This document shows, piece by piece, positions 1 to 8,183 of a DNA stretch of 64,000 bases; the stretch's first letter is position 1, and each line of letters opens with the position of its first letter. The position numbers and the translations under genes were made by a program. Source of the DNA: Halobacterium sp. CBA1132 (GTDB taxonomy: Archaea > Halobacteriota > Halobacteria > Halobacteriales > Halobacteriaceae); NCBI RefSeq assembly GCF_001485535.1, contig NZ_BCMZ01000001.1, forward strand, positions 2,480,001 to 2,544,000, written 5' to 3'. The notes beneath the pieces are model-generated. The model searched no databases and was not told the DNA's origin. It saw nothing but the letters and a program-made list of their open reading frames with translations.

Positions 1-590
1 TCGCGGCGCTGGAGGGCTGGGGTGAGACGAGCGCGCGGAACGTCCACGATGAGTTAGCCGAGGCGCGCCACCCGCCGCTGAGCGAGTTCCTCGCGGCCAT
101 CGGCATCCCCGAGGTCGGCCCGACGGTCGCGCGGGACGTCGCGGAGAAATTCGGGACGCTGGACGCGTTCTTGGACGCCGACGAGGACGAGCTGCGCGAG
201 GTCCCGGGCGTCGGCGACGTGGTCGCGGGCCACGTCCGGGAGTTCCTCGACAACGACCGTAACCGCCGCGTCGTCGAGCGCCTGCGTGAAGAGAACCGCC
301 TCGGCGAACCCCAGTCCCCGGAGAGTGCGAGCAGCGACGAACTCGCGGACCTCACCGTCGTGTTCACGGGCAGCGTCGACGAGTGGACGCGCGGCGACCT
401 GCAGGACCTCGTGGAGCGCCACGGCGGCCACGCCACGTCGTCGGTGTCGGGGAACACCGACTACCTCGTCGTCGGCGACAATCCGGGCGCGAGCAAGCGG
501 GAGGACGCCGACGAACACGGCGTCCCGGAGCTATCTCCCGGAGAGTTCTTCGCGCTGCTCGACGAGCGCGGCGTCGACGTCGAACAGTAG
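1..590 (+). CDS. ligA: NAD-dependent DNA ligase, C-terminal part (5' end outside window)
   Basis: The reading frame is open from base 3 to the TAG at 588-590, giving about 195 C-terminal residues. They contain helix-hairpin-helix turns (IPEVGPTVA, VPGVGDVVAGHV) followed by a BRCT domain that begins at LADLTVVFTGSVDEW and includes the GGHATSSVSGNTDYLV strand-turn. This HhH plus BRCT order is the C-terminus of LigA, the NAD-dependent nick-sealing ligase of replication and repair. LigA is a bacterial-type enzyme that haloarchaea acquired and keep beside an ATP-dependent ligase (family knowledge). The adenylation, OB and zinc regions lie upstream of the window, so catalytic residues cannot be checked here. 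Confidence 0.9.
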   Translation, partial: AALEGWGETSARNVHDELAEARHPPLSEFLAAIGIPEVGPTVARDVAEKFGTLDAFLDADEDELREVPGVGDVVAGHVREFLDNDRNRRVVERLREENRLGEPQSPESASSDELADLTVVFTGSVDEWTRGDLQDLVERHGGHATSSVSGNTDYLVVGDNPGASKREDADEHGVPELSPGEFFALLDERGVDVEQ

Positions 591-659
591 GTCGCTCCCG
601 TGCGCGTCGCTGTGCGGCGTGGAAAGCGGAGAATCCGCAGTTAGTTCTGAATTCGGGAG

Positions 660-854
660 TTACGCGCGGATGACGTTCTTCGCGCGGGGGCCCTTGGGGG
701 CCTGCTCGATGTCGAACTCGATCTCGGTGCCCTCGGTGAGGTCCTCGCCGCCCACATCTTCCATGTGGAAGAACACGTCGTCGTCCTCGTCGTCAGTCGT
801 GATGAAACCGTAGCCGCCAGTCTGGTTGAAGAAGTCAACCTTGCCTTCTGCCAT
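660..854 (-). CDS. cspA: Cold-shock domain protein CspA
   Basis: This 64-residue protein is a single cold-shock domain, a five-strand OB fold binding single-stranded RNA or DNA. RNP1-like (GGYGFITT, residues 13-20) and RNP2-like (DVFFHMED, 26-33) motifs are visible, and the C-terminal AKNVIRA is typical. I chose the ATG at 852-854 because the length matches the family. A TATA-like TTATACG lies at 880-886 on the minus strand, centred about 29 bases upstream, which fits a leaderless or nearly leaderless transcript. The charged DDEDDD loop is a usual halophilic adaptation. Confidence 0.95.
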   Translation of the reverse strand: MAEGKVDFFNQTGGYGFITTDDEDDDVFFHMEDVGGEDLTEGTEIEFDIEQAPKGPRAKNVIRA

Positions 855-879
855 TACGTACAGATAGAGGCCCCATTCA

Positions 880-886
880 CGTATAA
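880..886 (-). promoter_or_regulatory. TATA box for cspA
   Basis: TTATACG on the minus strand is centred about 29 bases before the cspA ATG at 854. That is the usual position for a haloarchaeal promoter with little or no leader. Confidence 0.55.
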
Positions 887-970
887 CCATTCCGAGAGGA
901 AGGGTAGCACGGGGGTCGGCCGGACGAACGTCCAAAATCGACCACGGAGAGTGGCGGTGACACGCATCCG

Positions 971-1240
971 CGAGCCTCGCGGCTCGACAGATCCCGAGGC
1001 GAGCGGTTCACCGAGCGCGAACAGCGTGAGCGCTCGGGCCGACGACTGAGTGGAGTGAAACGAAGTCGTTCGAAAGAGCGCGTCGCGCTCTTTCGTGATG
1101 ACGAGAGAGCTTCGCTCTCTCGAACCACGAAGGAGGAGTGCTTTTAGTGCAGGTTTTGCCGAGTTGAGCGGGACCGAAGGTCCCGCTAACCATGTGAACG
1201 GGCGCAAAGCGCCCGTGAGCAGAGGCCGCCGCAGGCGGCC
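971..1240. repeat. Array of short perfect hairpins (array 1)
   Basis: The roughly 400 bases between cspA and the alanine dehydrogenase gene hold no convincing gene but a row of perfect inverted repeats. The stems pair 971-976/981-986 (6 bp), 1071-1080/1086-1095 (10 bp), 1102-1110/1114-1122 (9 bp, loop ttc), 1067-type copy at 1167-1175/1179-1187 (9 bp, loop gaa), 1199-1205/1209-1215 (7 bp, loop aaa) and 1224-1230/1234-1240 (7 bp, loop gca). The last stem ends about 20 bases after the stop of the gene at 1261-2247, so part of the array may end or protect that transcript. Similar arrays occur at 2373-2574 and 20054-20106. Confidence 0.7.
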
Positions 1241-1260
1241 CGCAGCGCAAAACGTGCGTT

Positions 1261-2247
1261 CTAGACGCCGAGCAGGTCGAACTCGTAGCCGTTGTCGTGC
1301 TCGTCGGCGTGCTCGTAGGCGACGTGGGCGGCGGCGACGTCCTGAATCGCGAGGCCCGTCGAGTCGAAGACGGTGACGCCGTCCTCGGGCGTGCGGCCGT
1401 CCTTGAGGCCGGTGACGAGTTCGCCGACTTGGCCGTAGATGTCGTCGTCGCCGAGCACGCCCGCGTTGTAGGGGACGTTGATTTCCCCGGAGTGGGTGGT
1501 CTGGGCGTGGTCGTCGATGACGAGCTTGCTGTCGAGGAGGAGGTCGTCGGCGAGTTCGTGTTTGCCTTCGGCGTCGGCGCCCATCGCGTTGATGTGCGTG
1601 TGGTCGGCGACGTCCTCGCGGGAGACGATGGGGTCCTCGACGGGGGTGACCGTCGAGAGCACGTCGCAGTGGCCGGCGTCGCTAATCGACCCCTCGCGGA
1701 CGTCGAAGCTGTCCTCGAAGTGCTCGACGAACGCGCGCACGGCGTCCTCGTTGACATCGCTGACGACGACCTCCTCGATGTCACGGACCGTCGAGATGGC
1801 CTCCAACTGAGTGTACGACTGGACGCCCGCGCCGACGACGCCGAAACTGGAGGCGTCCTCGACGGCGAGGTAGTCCGTGGCGACGGCGGCGGCGGCGCCC
1901 GTGCGCTGCATCGTGAGCTCCGTGCCGTCCATGATGGCAAGCGGGTACGCGTTCTCGGGGTCGGAGTAGACCATCGTCCCCATCACCGTCGGGAGGTCGT
2001 AGCGGTCGGGGTTGTCCGGGTGGACGTTCACCCACTTGATGCCCGCGGCGTCCCAGTCGCCGGCGTCCAGATAGGCGGGCATCGAGCGGAAGTCACCGTT
2101 GTACTCCGGCAGGTCGATGTACGACTTCGACGGCATCTGCGCGTCGCCGCGCTGGTAGGCGGCGAACGCGTCCTCGACGGCGGGGATGAGGTCCCCCATC
2201 TGGACGTTCTCGGCGACGTCGTCCTTGTTGAGCAGCAGTGTCTCCAT
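1261..2247 (-). CDS. Alanine dehydrogenase / ornithine cyclodeaminase family protein
   Basis: This 328-residue protein belongs to the ornithine cyclodeaminase / mu-crystallin family. The substrate part holds KWVNVHPDNP, and a Rossmann NAD(P) motif FGVVGAGVQSYTQ is followed by VVVSDVNEDA, where the acidic residue favours NAD. An archaeal member of the family is an NAD-dependent alanine dehydrogenase (pyruvate plus ammonia to alanine), and many haloarchaeal copies carry that name. From sequence alone the substrate (alanine, ornithine or another imino acid) cannot be decided. The gene stands alone between two hairpin arrays. The ATG at 2245-2247 gives the usual family length. Confidence 0.85.
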   Translation of the reverse strand: METLLLNKDDVAENVQMGDLIPAVEDAFAAYQRGDAQMPSKSYIDLPEYNGDFRSMPAYLDAGDWDAAGIKWVNVHPDNPDRYDLPTVMGTMVYSDPENAYPLAIMDGTELTMQRTGAAAAVATDYLAVEDASSFGVVGAGVQSYTQLEAISTVRDIEEVVVSDVNEDAVRAFVEHFEDSFDVREGSISDAGHCDVLSTVTPVEDPIVSREDVADHTHINAMGADAEGKHELADDLLLDSKLVIDDHAQTTHSGEINVPYNAGVLGDDDIYGQVGELVTGLKDGRTPEDGVTVFDSTGLAIQDVAAAHVAYEHADEHDNGYEFDLLGV

Positions 2248-2372
2248 GCCGCAAAAATTGCAGGCACCGCACTTAGAACCTCCCTTGTGTCGAGAGGCGC
2301 CGCTGTCCGGCAGTTCCGAAAGAAAGACGCGAGTCGGTGAGCGAGCGGTGCAGCGCGGCGAAACGGGAGCAT

Positions 2373-2574
2373 CCGGCGACCGGAGGTCGCCGGTTCACAG
2401 CGCGCGGAGCGCGCTGGCGCCGAACCCACCGAAGGTGGGTGACGGCGCTTTTTCCCCAAGTTTTTGCGAACGAGGACGGCGAAGCCGTCCGAGTGTAGCA
2501 AAAAGTGGGTTTACATCATTCCGACTGAGCGGAGCTCCGTCGGCTGCTGTAAAATCGGCTCCTGCCGATTTTAC
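2373..2574. repeat. Array of short perfect hairpins (array 2)
   Basis: The 323-base gap between the alanine dehydrogenase start and the thermosome stop has no gene. It holds perfect inverted repeats at 2373-2381/2385-2393 (9 bp, loop gga), 2398-2405/2409-2416 (8 bp, gga), 2424-2430/2434-2440 (7 bp, gaa), 2474-2480/2484-2490 (7 bp, gaa) and 2549-2559/2564-2574 (11 bp, loop tcct). The last covers the thermosome stop codon region. The design (stem of 7-11 bp, loop of 3-4) matches array 1. Confidence 0.7.
2549..2574 (-). terminator. Hairpin at the thermosome stop codon, possible terminator
   Basis: An 11-bp perfect stem, gtaaaatcggc paired with gccgattttac, has a 4-nt loop and contains the thermosome stop codon. 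On the minus strand the stem ends in an A/T-rich part. It could mark or protect the 3' end of the mRNA; archaeal termination does not require a hairpin, so the role is an inference. Confidence 0.4.
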
Positions 2575-4265
2575 ATCATCCCGCCCATGCCGCCGCCCAT
2601 ACCGCCGCCCATGCCGCCGGCGCCGCCGGGGCCGCCAGCGGGCGGGCCTTCGTCGCCGCCGTCGTCGCCGTCGACCTGACCGCCGGCGAGGTCGCCGGCG
2701 GCGATGACGTCGTCGATGCGGAGAATCATCGTCGCCGCTTCGGTAGCGGAGTCGATGGCTTGGGTCTTCACGCGGAGCGGCTCGACGACGCCTTCGGCGT
2801 CCATGTCGATGACTTCGCCGGTGTAGGCGTCGAGGCCGGCCGCGGAGCCGCCGGCGTCGTGCTGACTGCGGAGGTCCACGAGGGAGTCGATGGGGTCGTG
2901 GCCCGCGTTCTCGGCGAGGGTGCGCGGGATGACTTCCAGCGCGTCCGCGAACGCTTCGACGGCGAGCTGCTCGCGGCCGCCGACGGAGTCGGCGAACTGG
3001 CGCAGCTCCATCGCGAGTTCGGTCTCGGGGGCGCCGCCGCCGGGCAGCACCTTGCCGTCTTCGAGCGTGACGCGAACGACGCCGAGGGCGTCGTCGATGG
3101 CGCGCTCGACTTCGTCGACGACGTGCTCGGTGCCGCCGCGGAGGATGAGCGTGACGGACTTCGCCTCTTCGACGTCCTCGACGAAGATGCGCTCGTCGCC
3201 GCCGATGTCCTTCTGGGCGACGCTGCCGGCTTCACCGAGGTCGCTGGCTTCGATGTCCTTGACGTTCGAGACCGGCGTCGCGCCGGTCGAGCGGGACAGA
3301 CGGGTGAAGTCGTCGGATTTCACGCGACGCACGGCGAGGATGCCCTCCTGTGCGAGGTAGTGCTGGGCCATGTCGTCGATGCCGCCGTCCACGAAGACGA
3401 CGTTCGCGCCGGCTGCCGAGAGCGCGTCGACCATCTCCTTGAGCTGCTCCTCTTCCTGGTCGAGGAACTCCTGAAGCTGGTCGGGGTCGGTGACGTTGAC
3501 CTCGGTGTCGATCTCGGTCTCCTTGATTTCGAGGCCGTCGTCGACGAGCGCGATCTTGGCGTCCTCGACGCCGAAGGGCATGTTCTCGCTGACGCGCTCC
3601 TTGTCGACGATGACGCCCTCGATGAGTTCCGAGTTCTCGATGGCGCCGCCGGTGACTTTCTCGACTTTGACGTTGTCGGTGTCGACGCTGTCCTCGTCCG
3701 CGACGGACTGGACGGCGCGCACGACGAGACTGGAGAGGACGTCTTTGGCGTTCTCCGCGCCCTTGCCGGTCATGGAGGTCGCGGCGAGCTTCTCGAGTTC
3801 CTCGGTGTCGTCCGGGGAGATGTCGACGGCTTTCTCCTCGAGGAGTTCGCTGGCCTGCTCTGCTGCCTGTCGGTACCCCTGCGCGAGCGTGGTCGCGTGG
3901 ATGTCCTGTTCGAGGAGGTTCTCGGCCTCGGAGAGGAGTTCACCGGCGACGACGACGGCGGACGTGGTGCCGTCGCCGACTTCGGTCTCCTGGGTCTCGG
4001 CGACCTCGACGATCATGTTGGCCGCCGGGTGCTCGATGTCCATCTCCTTGAGGATGGTGACGCCGTCGTTCGTGACGACGACGTTACCCGTGGAGTCCAC
4101 GAGCATCTTGTCCATGCCTTTCGGGCCGAGTGTCGTCCGAACGGCCTCGGAGACGGCTTTCCCGGCGGTGATGTTCATCGACTGTGCGTCCTCTCCGGAG
4201 GTGCGCTGGCTGTCCTCGGAGAGTACAATAAGGGGCTGATTGCCCATCTGCTGCGCCATACTCAT
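2571..4265 (-). CDS. Thermosome (group II chaperonin) subunit
   Basis: This 564-residue protein is a CCT/thermosome subunit that assembles into the double-ring ATP-driven folding chaperone of the cytoplasm. Conserved nucleotide-site motifs are LGPKGMDKM (46-54), NDGVTIL (66-72) and GDGTTS (97-102), and LPGGGAPE occurs in the equatorial domain. The C-terminus is the GGM-rich tail usual in haloarchaeal subunits. Two starts are possible, ATG at 4263-4265 (MSMAQQ) or at 4257-4259 (MAQQ). The TATA box at 4281-4290 is centred about 27 bases from the second, so MAQQ may be the true leaderless start. Haloarchaea carry up to three paralogues; I cannot tell which this is. Confidence 0.97.
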   Translation of the reverse strand: MSMAQQMGNQPLIVLSEDSQRTSGEDAQSMNITAGKAVSEAVRTTLGPKGMDKMLVDSTGNVVVTNDGVTILKEMDIEHPAANMIVEVAETQETEVGDGTTSAVVVAGELLSEAENLLEQDIHATTLAQGYRQAAEQASELLEEKAVDISPDDTEELEKLAATSMTGKGAENAKDVLSSLVVRAVQSVADEDSVDTDNVKVEKVTGGAIENSELIEGVIVDKERVSENMPFGVEDAKIALVDDGLEIKETEIDTEVNVTDPDQLQEFLDQEEEQLKEMVDALSAAGANVVFVDGGIDDMAQHYLAQEGILAVRRVKSDDFTRLSRSTGATPVSNVKDIEASDLGEAGSVAQKDIGGDERIFVEDVEEAKSVTLILRGGTEHVVDEVERAIDDALGVVRVTLEDGKVLPGGGAPETELAMELRQFADSVGGREQLAVEAFADALEVIPRTLAENAGHDPIDSLVDLRSQHDAGGSAAGLDAYTGEVIDMDAEGVVEPLRVKTQAIDSATEAATMILRIDDVIAAGDLAGGQVDGDDGGDEGPPAGGPGGAGGMGGGMGGGMGGMM

Positions 4266-4280
4266 TGATTGAATGCGATT

Positions 4281-4290
4281 CTATTTAAAA
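4281..4290 (-). promoter_or_regulatory. TATA box of the thermosome gene
   Basis: TTTTAAATAG on the minus strand is an excellent archaeal TATA box. Its centre is about 27 bases from the ATG at 4259 and 21 bases from the ATG at 4265, so the spacing favours the downstream start if the mRNA is leaderless. Chaperonin genes are heat-inducible in haloarchaea (established for the group). Confidence 0.65.
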
Positions 4291-4461
4291 CTTGTGCGTA
4301 AAGGAGTACCACACCTGGGGAGACGCGCTGAGACGCCAGTCAGCGCCAAATCCACGATTCCGGAATTCGGTATTTATGCTTACTCTGTCGAAGCTCACGT
4401 GATGGAGCGCCCGCTGTCGGGTGAGGAAAACGAGAGCCGCAGAAGTGCGGATAGAACCGCG

Positions 4462-5013
4462 TCAGCCCGAGAACTCGTGGTACTCCATGCCCTGCTGTTT
4501 GAGTTCCTCGGCGCGCTTGCGCTCGAGGAACGAGTAGACGGAGCCGTGGGGCGCGCCGTCCAGCAGCATCTCGGCGGCCGAGCGCGCGACGTCGACCTCG
4601 TTCGGCTGACCGATGACACCGAACGTCGACCCGTAGATGACGACGTTCGCGCCCGTGAGTTCCTCCATCAGTTCGCGCGTGCGGCCGTTCTCGCCGATGA
4701 GCCGGCCCTTCTTGCGGCGGAGGTCGTTGTCGTTGCGGGCGGCGCGCTCGATGTCGACAGTCTCGAACATCCGCATCTCGTCGTCGAGGAGGCTGAGCGC
4801 GGCGTCCGGGTCGAACCCGCGACCGATGGCGCGGACGATTTCCGGCGCCTGCATCCCCCGAATCGGGTCGCCGGTGCGCTCGATGGCGACCGACCCGTCC
4901 TCGGAGTCGACGTCGAGACGGACCTCGGCGGCCTGCTCGATGCGGCGCAGGGTCTCCCCACCCTCGCCGATGAGCGCGCCGATTCGGTCCTGCGGAATCT
5001 TCACGTGCTTCAT
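4462..5013 (-). CDS. KH-domain RNA-processing protein (archaeal Dim2/Pno1-type)
   Basis: This 183-residue protein carries two KH domains with GxxG turns: IGEGGETLRRI near residues 15-25 and IGENGRTRELM near 105-115. This is the pattern of the archaeal Dim2/Pno1 homologue, which binds the 3' end of pre-16S rRNA during small-subunit maturation. I chose the ATG at 5011-5013 because MKHVKIPQDRIG is the conserved N-terminus; upstream in-frame sequence is not family-like. It lies in a block with trpS, rio1 and eif1A. Dim2, Rio1 and eIF1A all act on the small subunit, and the grouping is widely kept in archaea. Confidence 0.9.
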   Translation of the reverse strand: MKHVKIPQDRIGALIGEGGETLRRIEQAAEVRLDVDSEDGSVAIERTGDPIRGMQAPEIVRAIGRGFDPDAALSLLDDEMRMFETVDIERAARNDNDLRRKKGRLIGENGRTRELMEELTGANVVIYGSTFGVIGQPNEVDVARSAAEMLLDGAPHGSVYSFLERKRAEELKQQGMEYHEFSG

Positions 5014-5162
5014 GATACCCCAGAATACTCGGTGGGACCGTAAAAGCCTTCTCTCACGGCGTGTGAGCGGTTCACGGCCGTTCCGGCTCTCCAACGACAG
5101 CGACTCGTCGCCGTCAGACAGCACGGCCGATTCGGATGGGAAGTCAGCCGCGAGTGCGCCAG

Positions 5163-6329
5163 TTATCCTCGCTGGAAGCCGACTACCGCACGCGCACGCT
5201 CGCGCTCGTCCTCGGTGAGTCGGTACGCTGCGAGTTCCTCGTGGACGTCGCCGAGCGCGTCGCGGCGGCGCTGGTGGTCGGCGAGGAACGCCGCGATGCG
5301 GTCGGCGGCGAGTTCCTTCAGTTCGCCCGAGAGCAGGTCGCCGCGCCGGTAGTCGCGCTCGATTCGCGCGAGTTCACGGTCGTCGGGCTCGAAGAACGCC
5401 GCGAGATACTGGAACGGGACATCCACTTCGGGGTCGCCGCCGTGCTCGCGGTGCTCCTCGACGCTCGCGCGACCGCCAGTGTAGGCGTGCTCGCGGACGT
5501 TCCGCCGCACCGTCTCGGCGTCGTCGGTGAGCCGAATCGCGACGCCCTCGGAACTGCTCATCTTCCCGGGGCCGCCAAGCGACGGCAGGAACTGCATCAG
5601 GAGTGCGCCCGGCTTCCGGACGGGGTAGCGGGCTTTCGCGGCGACGTCCCGGCTCACGCGAACGTGGGGGTCTTGGTCGACGGCGATGGGGACGAGCGTC
5701 TCGTGGGCGCCGTGGACCAGTTGCGGGAGCACCAAGTGCGCGGTCTGGACCGCCGGGTAGAACCCCTGTCCGGCGTTTTCGGGCGTCCCGTAGACGGCTT
5801 CGAGCGTCGAGTTCGTGATGTCCCGGGCGAACGCCGTCGCGAGCGGGTAGATTACGTCGGCGTCCTCGGTGTCGACGACGATTCGCGTCAACTCGGGGTC
5901 GAAGCCGACGGCGAGCAGGTCGCGAAGGTTCTCGTCGAGGTAGTCGCTGGTCTCGTCGGCGGTCTGGTCTTTGAACCAGAGTTTCTCGTCGTCGGAAACG
6001 GGGACGTAGACGCGCGCTCCGAACGTTTCCTGCAGGCGCTTCGCGAAGTAGAACACCATCGCGTGCCCGAGGTGCATCGGCCCGGACGGCCCGATGCCGG
6101 TGACGATGGACTGCGTTTCGCCGTCGAGGAACGCGTCGACATCCCGGCCCGCGTAGAACGACCCGCGGCGCACGATCGGGTGGTCGGGGAAGCGGCGTCG
6201 TTGGTCGTCTGTCAGCGCGTCCGCGCCGAACCGGGCGAGCAGTTTCTCGTAGTCGACGTCGCCCGCGACGCTGTACGGCGTGACCGAATCGGTGCTGTCC
6301 TGCTGGGTGGTCTCGGAGTCGGCTGGCAT
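5163..6329 (-). CDS. trpS: Tryptophanyl-tRNA synthetase
   Basis: This 388-residue class I aminoacyl-tRNA synthetase charges tRNA-Trp. The adenylate site shows GIGPSGPMHLGHA with the HIGH-like HLGH at 86-89, and the second signature is the KMSSS loop at 256-260. AVDQDPHVRVSRD is typical of archaeal/eukaryal TrpRS and separates it from TyrRS. The ATG at 6327-6329 gives an extension of about 25 residues rich in S/T/D before the conserved core. A 10-bp inverted repeat (6437-6479) lies about 110 bases upstream. The gene sits between rio1 and the KH gene, on the same strand. Confidence 0.95.
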   Translation of the reverse strand: MPADSETTQQDSTDSVTPYSVAGDVDYEKLLARFGADALTDDQRRRFPDHPIVRRGSFYAGRDVDAFLDGETQSIVTGIGPSGPMHLGHAMVFYFAKRLQETFGARVYVPVSDDEKLWFKDQTADETSDYLDENLRDLLAVGFDPELTRIVVDTEDADVIYPLATAFARDITNSTLEAVYGTPENAGQGFYPAVQTAHLVLPQLVHGAHETLVPIAVDQDPHVRVSRDVAAKARYPVRKPGALLMQFLPSLGGPGKMSSSEGVAIRLTDDAETVRRNVREHAYTGGRASVEEHREHGGDPEVDVPFQYLAAFFEPDDRELARIERDYRRGDLLSGELKELAADRIAAFLADHQRRRDALGDVHEELAAYRLTEDERERARAVVGFQRG

Positions 6330-6436
6330 TTTGTGTGGATGTGGCTGGTGCTCGGCGAAGCGGTGCGCGAGAGAAGCGAGGGAGCCACGCCCCCGACCCG
6401 ACCGAGTGACGCCCGTCAGGCCGCGGCGACGAGACT

Positions 6437-6479
6437 GTCCGCTCCCGGAGCACGCCAACGCCAGCCAGTGGGAGCGGAC
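6437..6479 (-). repeat. 10-bp inverted repeat between rio1 and trpS
   Basis: gtccgctccc (6437-6446) pairs perfectly with gggagcggac (6470-6479) around a 23-nt loop. It lies in the 194-base gap after the rio1 stop and before the trpS start. It could be a 3' end signal of rio1 or a leader structure of trpS; nothing in the sequence decides this. Confidence 0.45.
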
Positions 6480-6523
6480 TGCATACTCGCGAGTAGCTCG
6501 ACGGCCGCAAAAACGATTCCGGT

Positions 6524-7411
6524 CTACCCGTCGTCGGGCCGCTCTGTCTCCTCCGCGGAGCGCGGGGACGCGTTCTCCACGACGTAGTCGTACAGCGACT
6601 CGGGGTCGACATCCGCCCCTTGCCGCGCGAAGAAGTTCGCGACGTTCCGGCAGTCCCGCTGCAGGAACTCGCCGTGCTTGTTGTGGTGGATGGTGACCGC
6701 CTGCCCCACGTCGATGACGACGAGTTCGCCGTCGTACACCACGAGATTGTACTCCGAGAGGTCGCCGTGGACCAGTCCCGCGTCGTACAGCCGACGGATG
6801 TACTCGCGGACCACCTCGTAGGCCGTCTCGGGGTTGTCCACGTCGACGTCGTTCAGCGTCGGCGCGGGGTCGCCCTCCTGCCCGATGAGTTCCATCACGA
6901 GCACGTTCCGCTGGACAGCGATGGGTTCGGGGACGCGAACGCCCGCCTCGCGGGCGCGCTGGAGATTCGCGAACTCCTTTCGCGTCCACGAGAGCACGAC
7001 CGCCTTCTTGTCGCCGCGAATCCCCTCGAAGCGCGGGTCGCCCTCCAGGTAGTCCCGCATCTGCGTGAAGTTCGACGCGTTGATGCGGTAGACCTTCACC
7101 GCGACGTCGCCGCCGTCGTGGTCGAGGGCCTCGTAGACGTTGGCCTCCTTCCCGGTCGAAATCGGGCCGCCGAACGCGCCCACGTAGCCGTCCTCGACCA
7201 GTTTGTAGATTGCCGCGTACGTCGCGTCGTCGAACGCCCCGTCGTCGAGTTTGAACCGCTCGTTGTCCTTCAGGCGCTTCCGGAACTCCGCGAACTCGCG
7301 GTCCTGCCGGCGCGCGATGCGGTCGGCTTCCGTGTCCGAGACGTCGATCTCCTCGAACTCGTCTCCGGACGCCCCCTCGGTGTCCTCGGCGAGTCCGAAG
7401 TCGTCGGTCAC
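6524..7411 (-). CDS. rio1: RIO1-type atypical serine protein kinase
   Basis: This 295-residue protein is a Rio1 kinase/ATPase, involved in late 40S/30S maturation. It has the glycine-poor P-loop STGKEANVY (85-93), the ATP-anchoring lysine in VAVKVYR (about 106), the catalytic loop HGDLSEYN (215-222) with D217, and the metal-binding DVGQAV (D234). The acidic first 45 residues are not conserved. No ATG fits, so I start at the GTG at 7409-7411, 13 bases after the eif1A stop. The eif1A-rio1 order is conserved in archaea, and the short gap implies co-transcription. Confidence 0.93.
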   Translation of the reverse strand: MTDDFGLAEDTEGASGDEFEEIDVSDTEADRIARRQDREFAEFRKRLKDNERFKLDDGAFDDATYAAIYKLVEDGYVGAFGGPISTGKEANVYEALDHDGGDVAVKVYRINASNFTQMRDYLEGDPRFEGIRGDKKAVVLSWTRKEFANLQRAREAGVRVPEPIAVQRNVLVMELIGQEGDPAPTLNDVDVDNPETAYEVVREYIRRLYDAGLVHGDLSEYNLVVYDGELVVIDVGQAVTIHHNKHGEFLQRDCRNVANFFARQGADVDPESLYDYVVENASPRSAEETERPDDG

Positions 7412-7424
7412 CGCCGCGCCACCG

Positions 7425-7712
7425 TCATTGGATGTGGCCTTCCTCTCGGAGCTGGTCGGCTTCGGACTTCTCGTACCGCCACGCCACGTCGGCCTTCTCG
7501 TCCTGCCAGTCCCACGGCTCGACGAGCACCACGTCGCCCTCCCGAATCCAGATGCGTTTCTGCATCCGGCCGGGGATGCGGGCGGTCCGCTCCTCCCCGT
7601 CCGCGCAACGAACCCGGACGCGGTTCGCGCCGAGCATGTCTGTGACTTCCGCGAACACCTCGTCGTCCTCGGGCATCCGAAGGTTCGTGCGTCCACCTTC
7701 GTCGTCGCTCAT
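7425..7712 (-). CDS. eif1A: Translation initiation factor aIF1A
   Basis: This 95-residue protein is a single OB fold of the S1/IF1A family that binds the A site of the small subunit during initiation. Conserved features are [17 protein letters not shown] and [27 protein letters not shown]. An acidic N-terminus (MSDDEGG) and a charged helix at the C-terminus match archaeal length. It is the first gene of the eif1A-rio1 pair. The sequence just upstream (7728-7745) is AT-rich with a TTTAAA-type element, a likely promoter. Confidence 0.97.
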   Translation of the reverse strand: MSDDEGGRTNLRMPEDDEVFAEVTDMLGANRVRVRCADGEERTARIPGRMQKRIWIREGDVVLVEPWDWQDEKADVAWRYEKSEADQLREEGHIQ

Positions 7713-7829
7713 AGCGTCGAATACGACAGCGAGCGGTTTAAACCCTGTACAATCAGGGGTGCAGACGACCCCGCGAACGCGCTCCCCGCGACCAATACGC
7801 TTACCCCCGTGGTGGCGCTGGTCGGAGAT

Positions 7830-8006
7830 ATGCTCGACAAACTCGGGATCTCCGGCGTCGTCGGCGTCCTGTTGGTTCTCGCCGGCATCGGCGTCGTCGC
7901 GTGGAACGCCCCAATCGTCGCCGCCGGCCTCGTCCTCGTCCTCCTCGGCCTCGCGTTGCTCGTGCGCCGGGCCGCGAAATCAGTGATGGGCGTGTTCGGA
8001 ATGTGA
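7830..8006 (+). CDS. Small two-helix membrane protein, function unknown
   Basis: This 58-residue protein is almost wholly hydrophobic. It has two predicted transmembrane segments (about residues 7-24 and 27-45) and a basic end, RRAAKSVMG, so the C-terminus is probably cytoplasmic. It lies divergent from eif1A and opposite the zinc-finger gene at 8184-8360. I chose the ATG at 7830-7832; a weak TATA-like tacgcttac lies about 30 bases upstream. Such tiny membrane proteins are common in haloarchaea, and no function can be assigned. Confidence 0.7.
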   Translation: MLDKLGISGVVGVLLVLAGIGVVAWNAPIVAAGLVLVLLGLALLVRRAAKSVMGVFGM

Positions 8007-8183
8007 ATCGCCTCGGGCCAAGTGGTTCGAGAGAGCAGAGCCGTCTCGGACGACCCCGTGGCTTCCTGATTCAACGACGCGCTTTGCAGACACCTGAGTG
8101 AACCCGCGTTTTTGCGCTATCGCCGAAAGCGTCTCTCGCAGCGCGTGGCGCCACACACTGCGCTCCTGGTGGCGTGGCTTCGG

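Noticed and set aside
2760-4268. Long open frame of 502 codons on the plus strand
   Set aside because: It is the antisense shadow of the thermosome gene, whose family match is certain. High GC makes long antisense frames common.
6330-6523. T-box or other leader riboswitch for trpS
   Set aside because: Only a simple inverted repeat is visible; no T-box motif, and these are not known in archaea.
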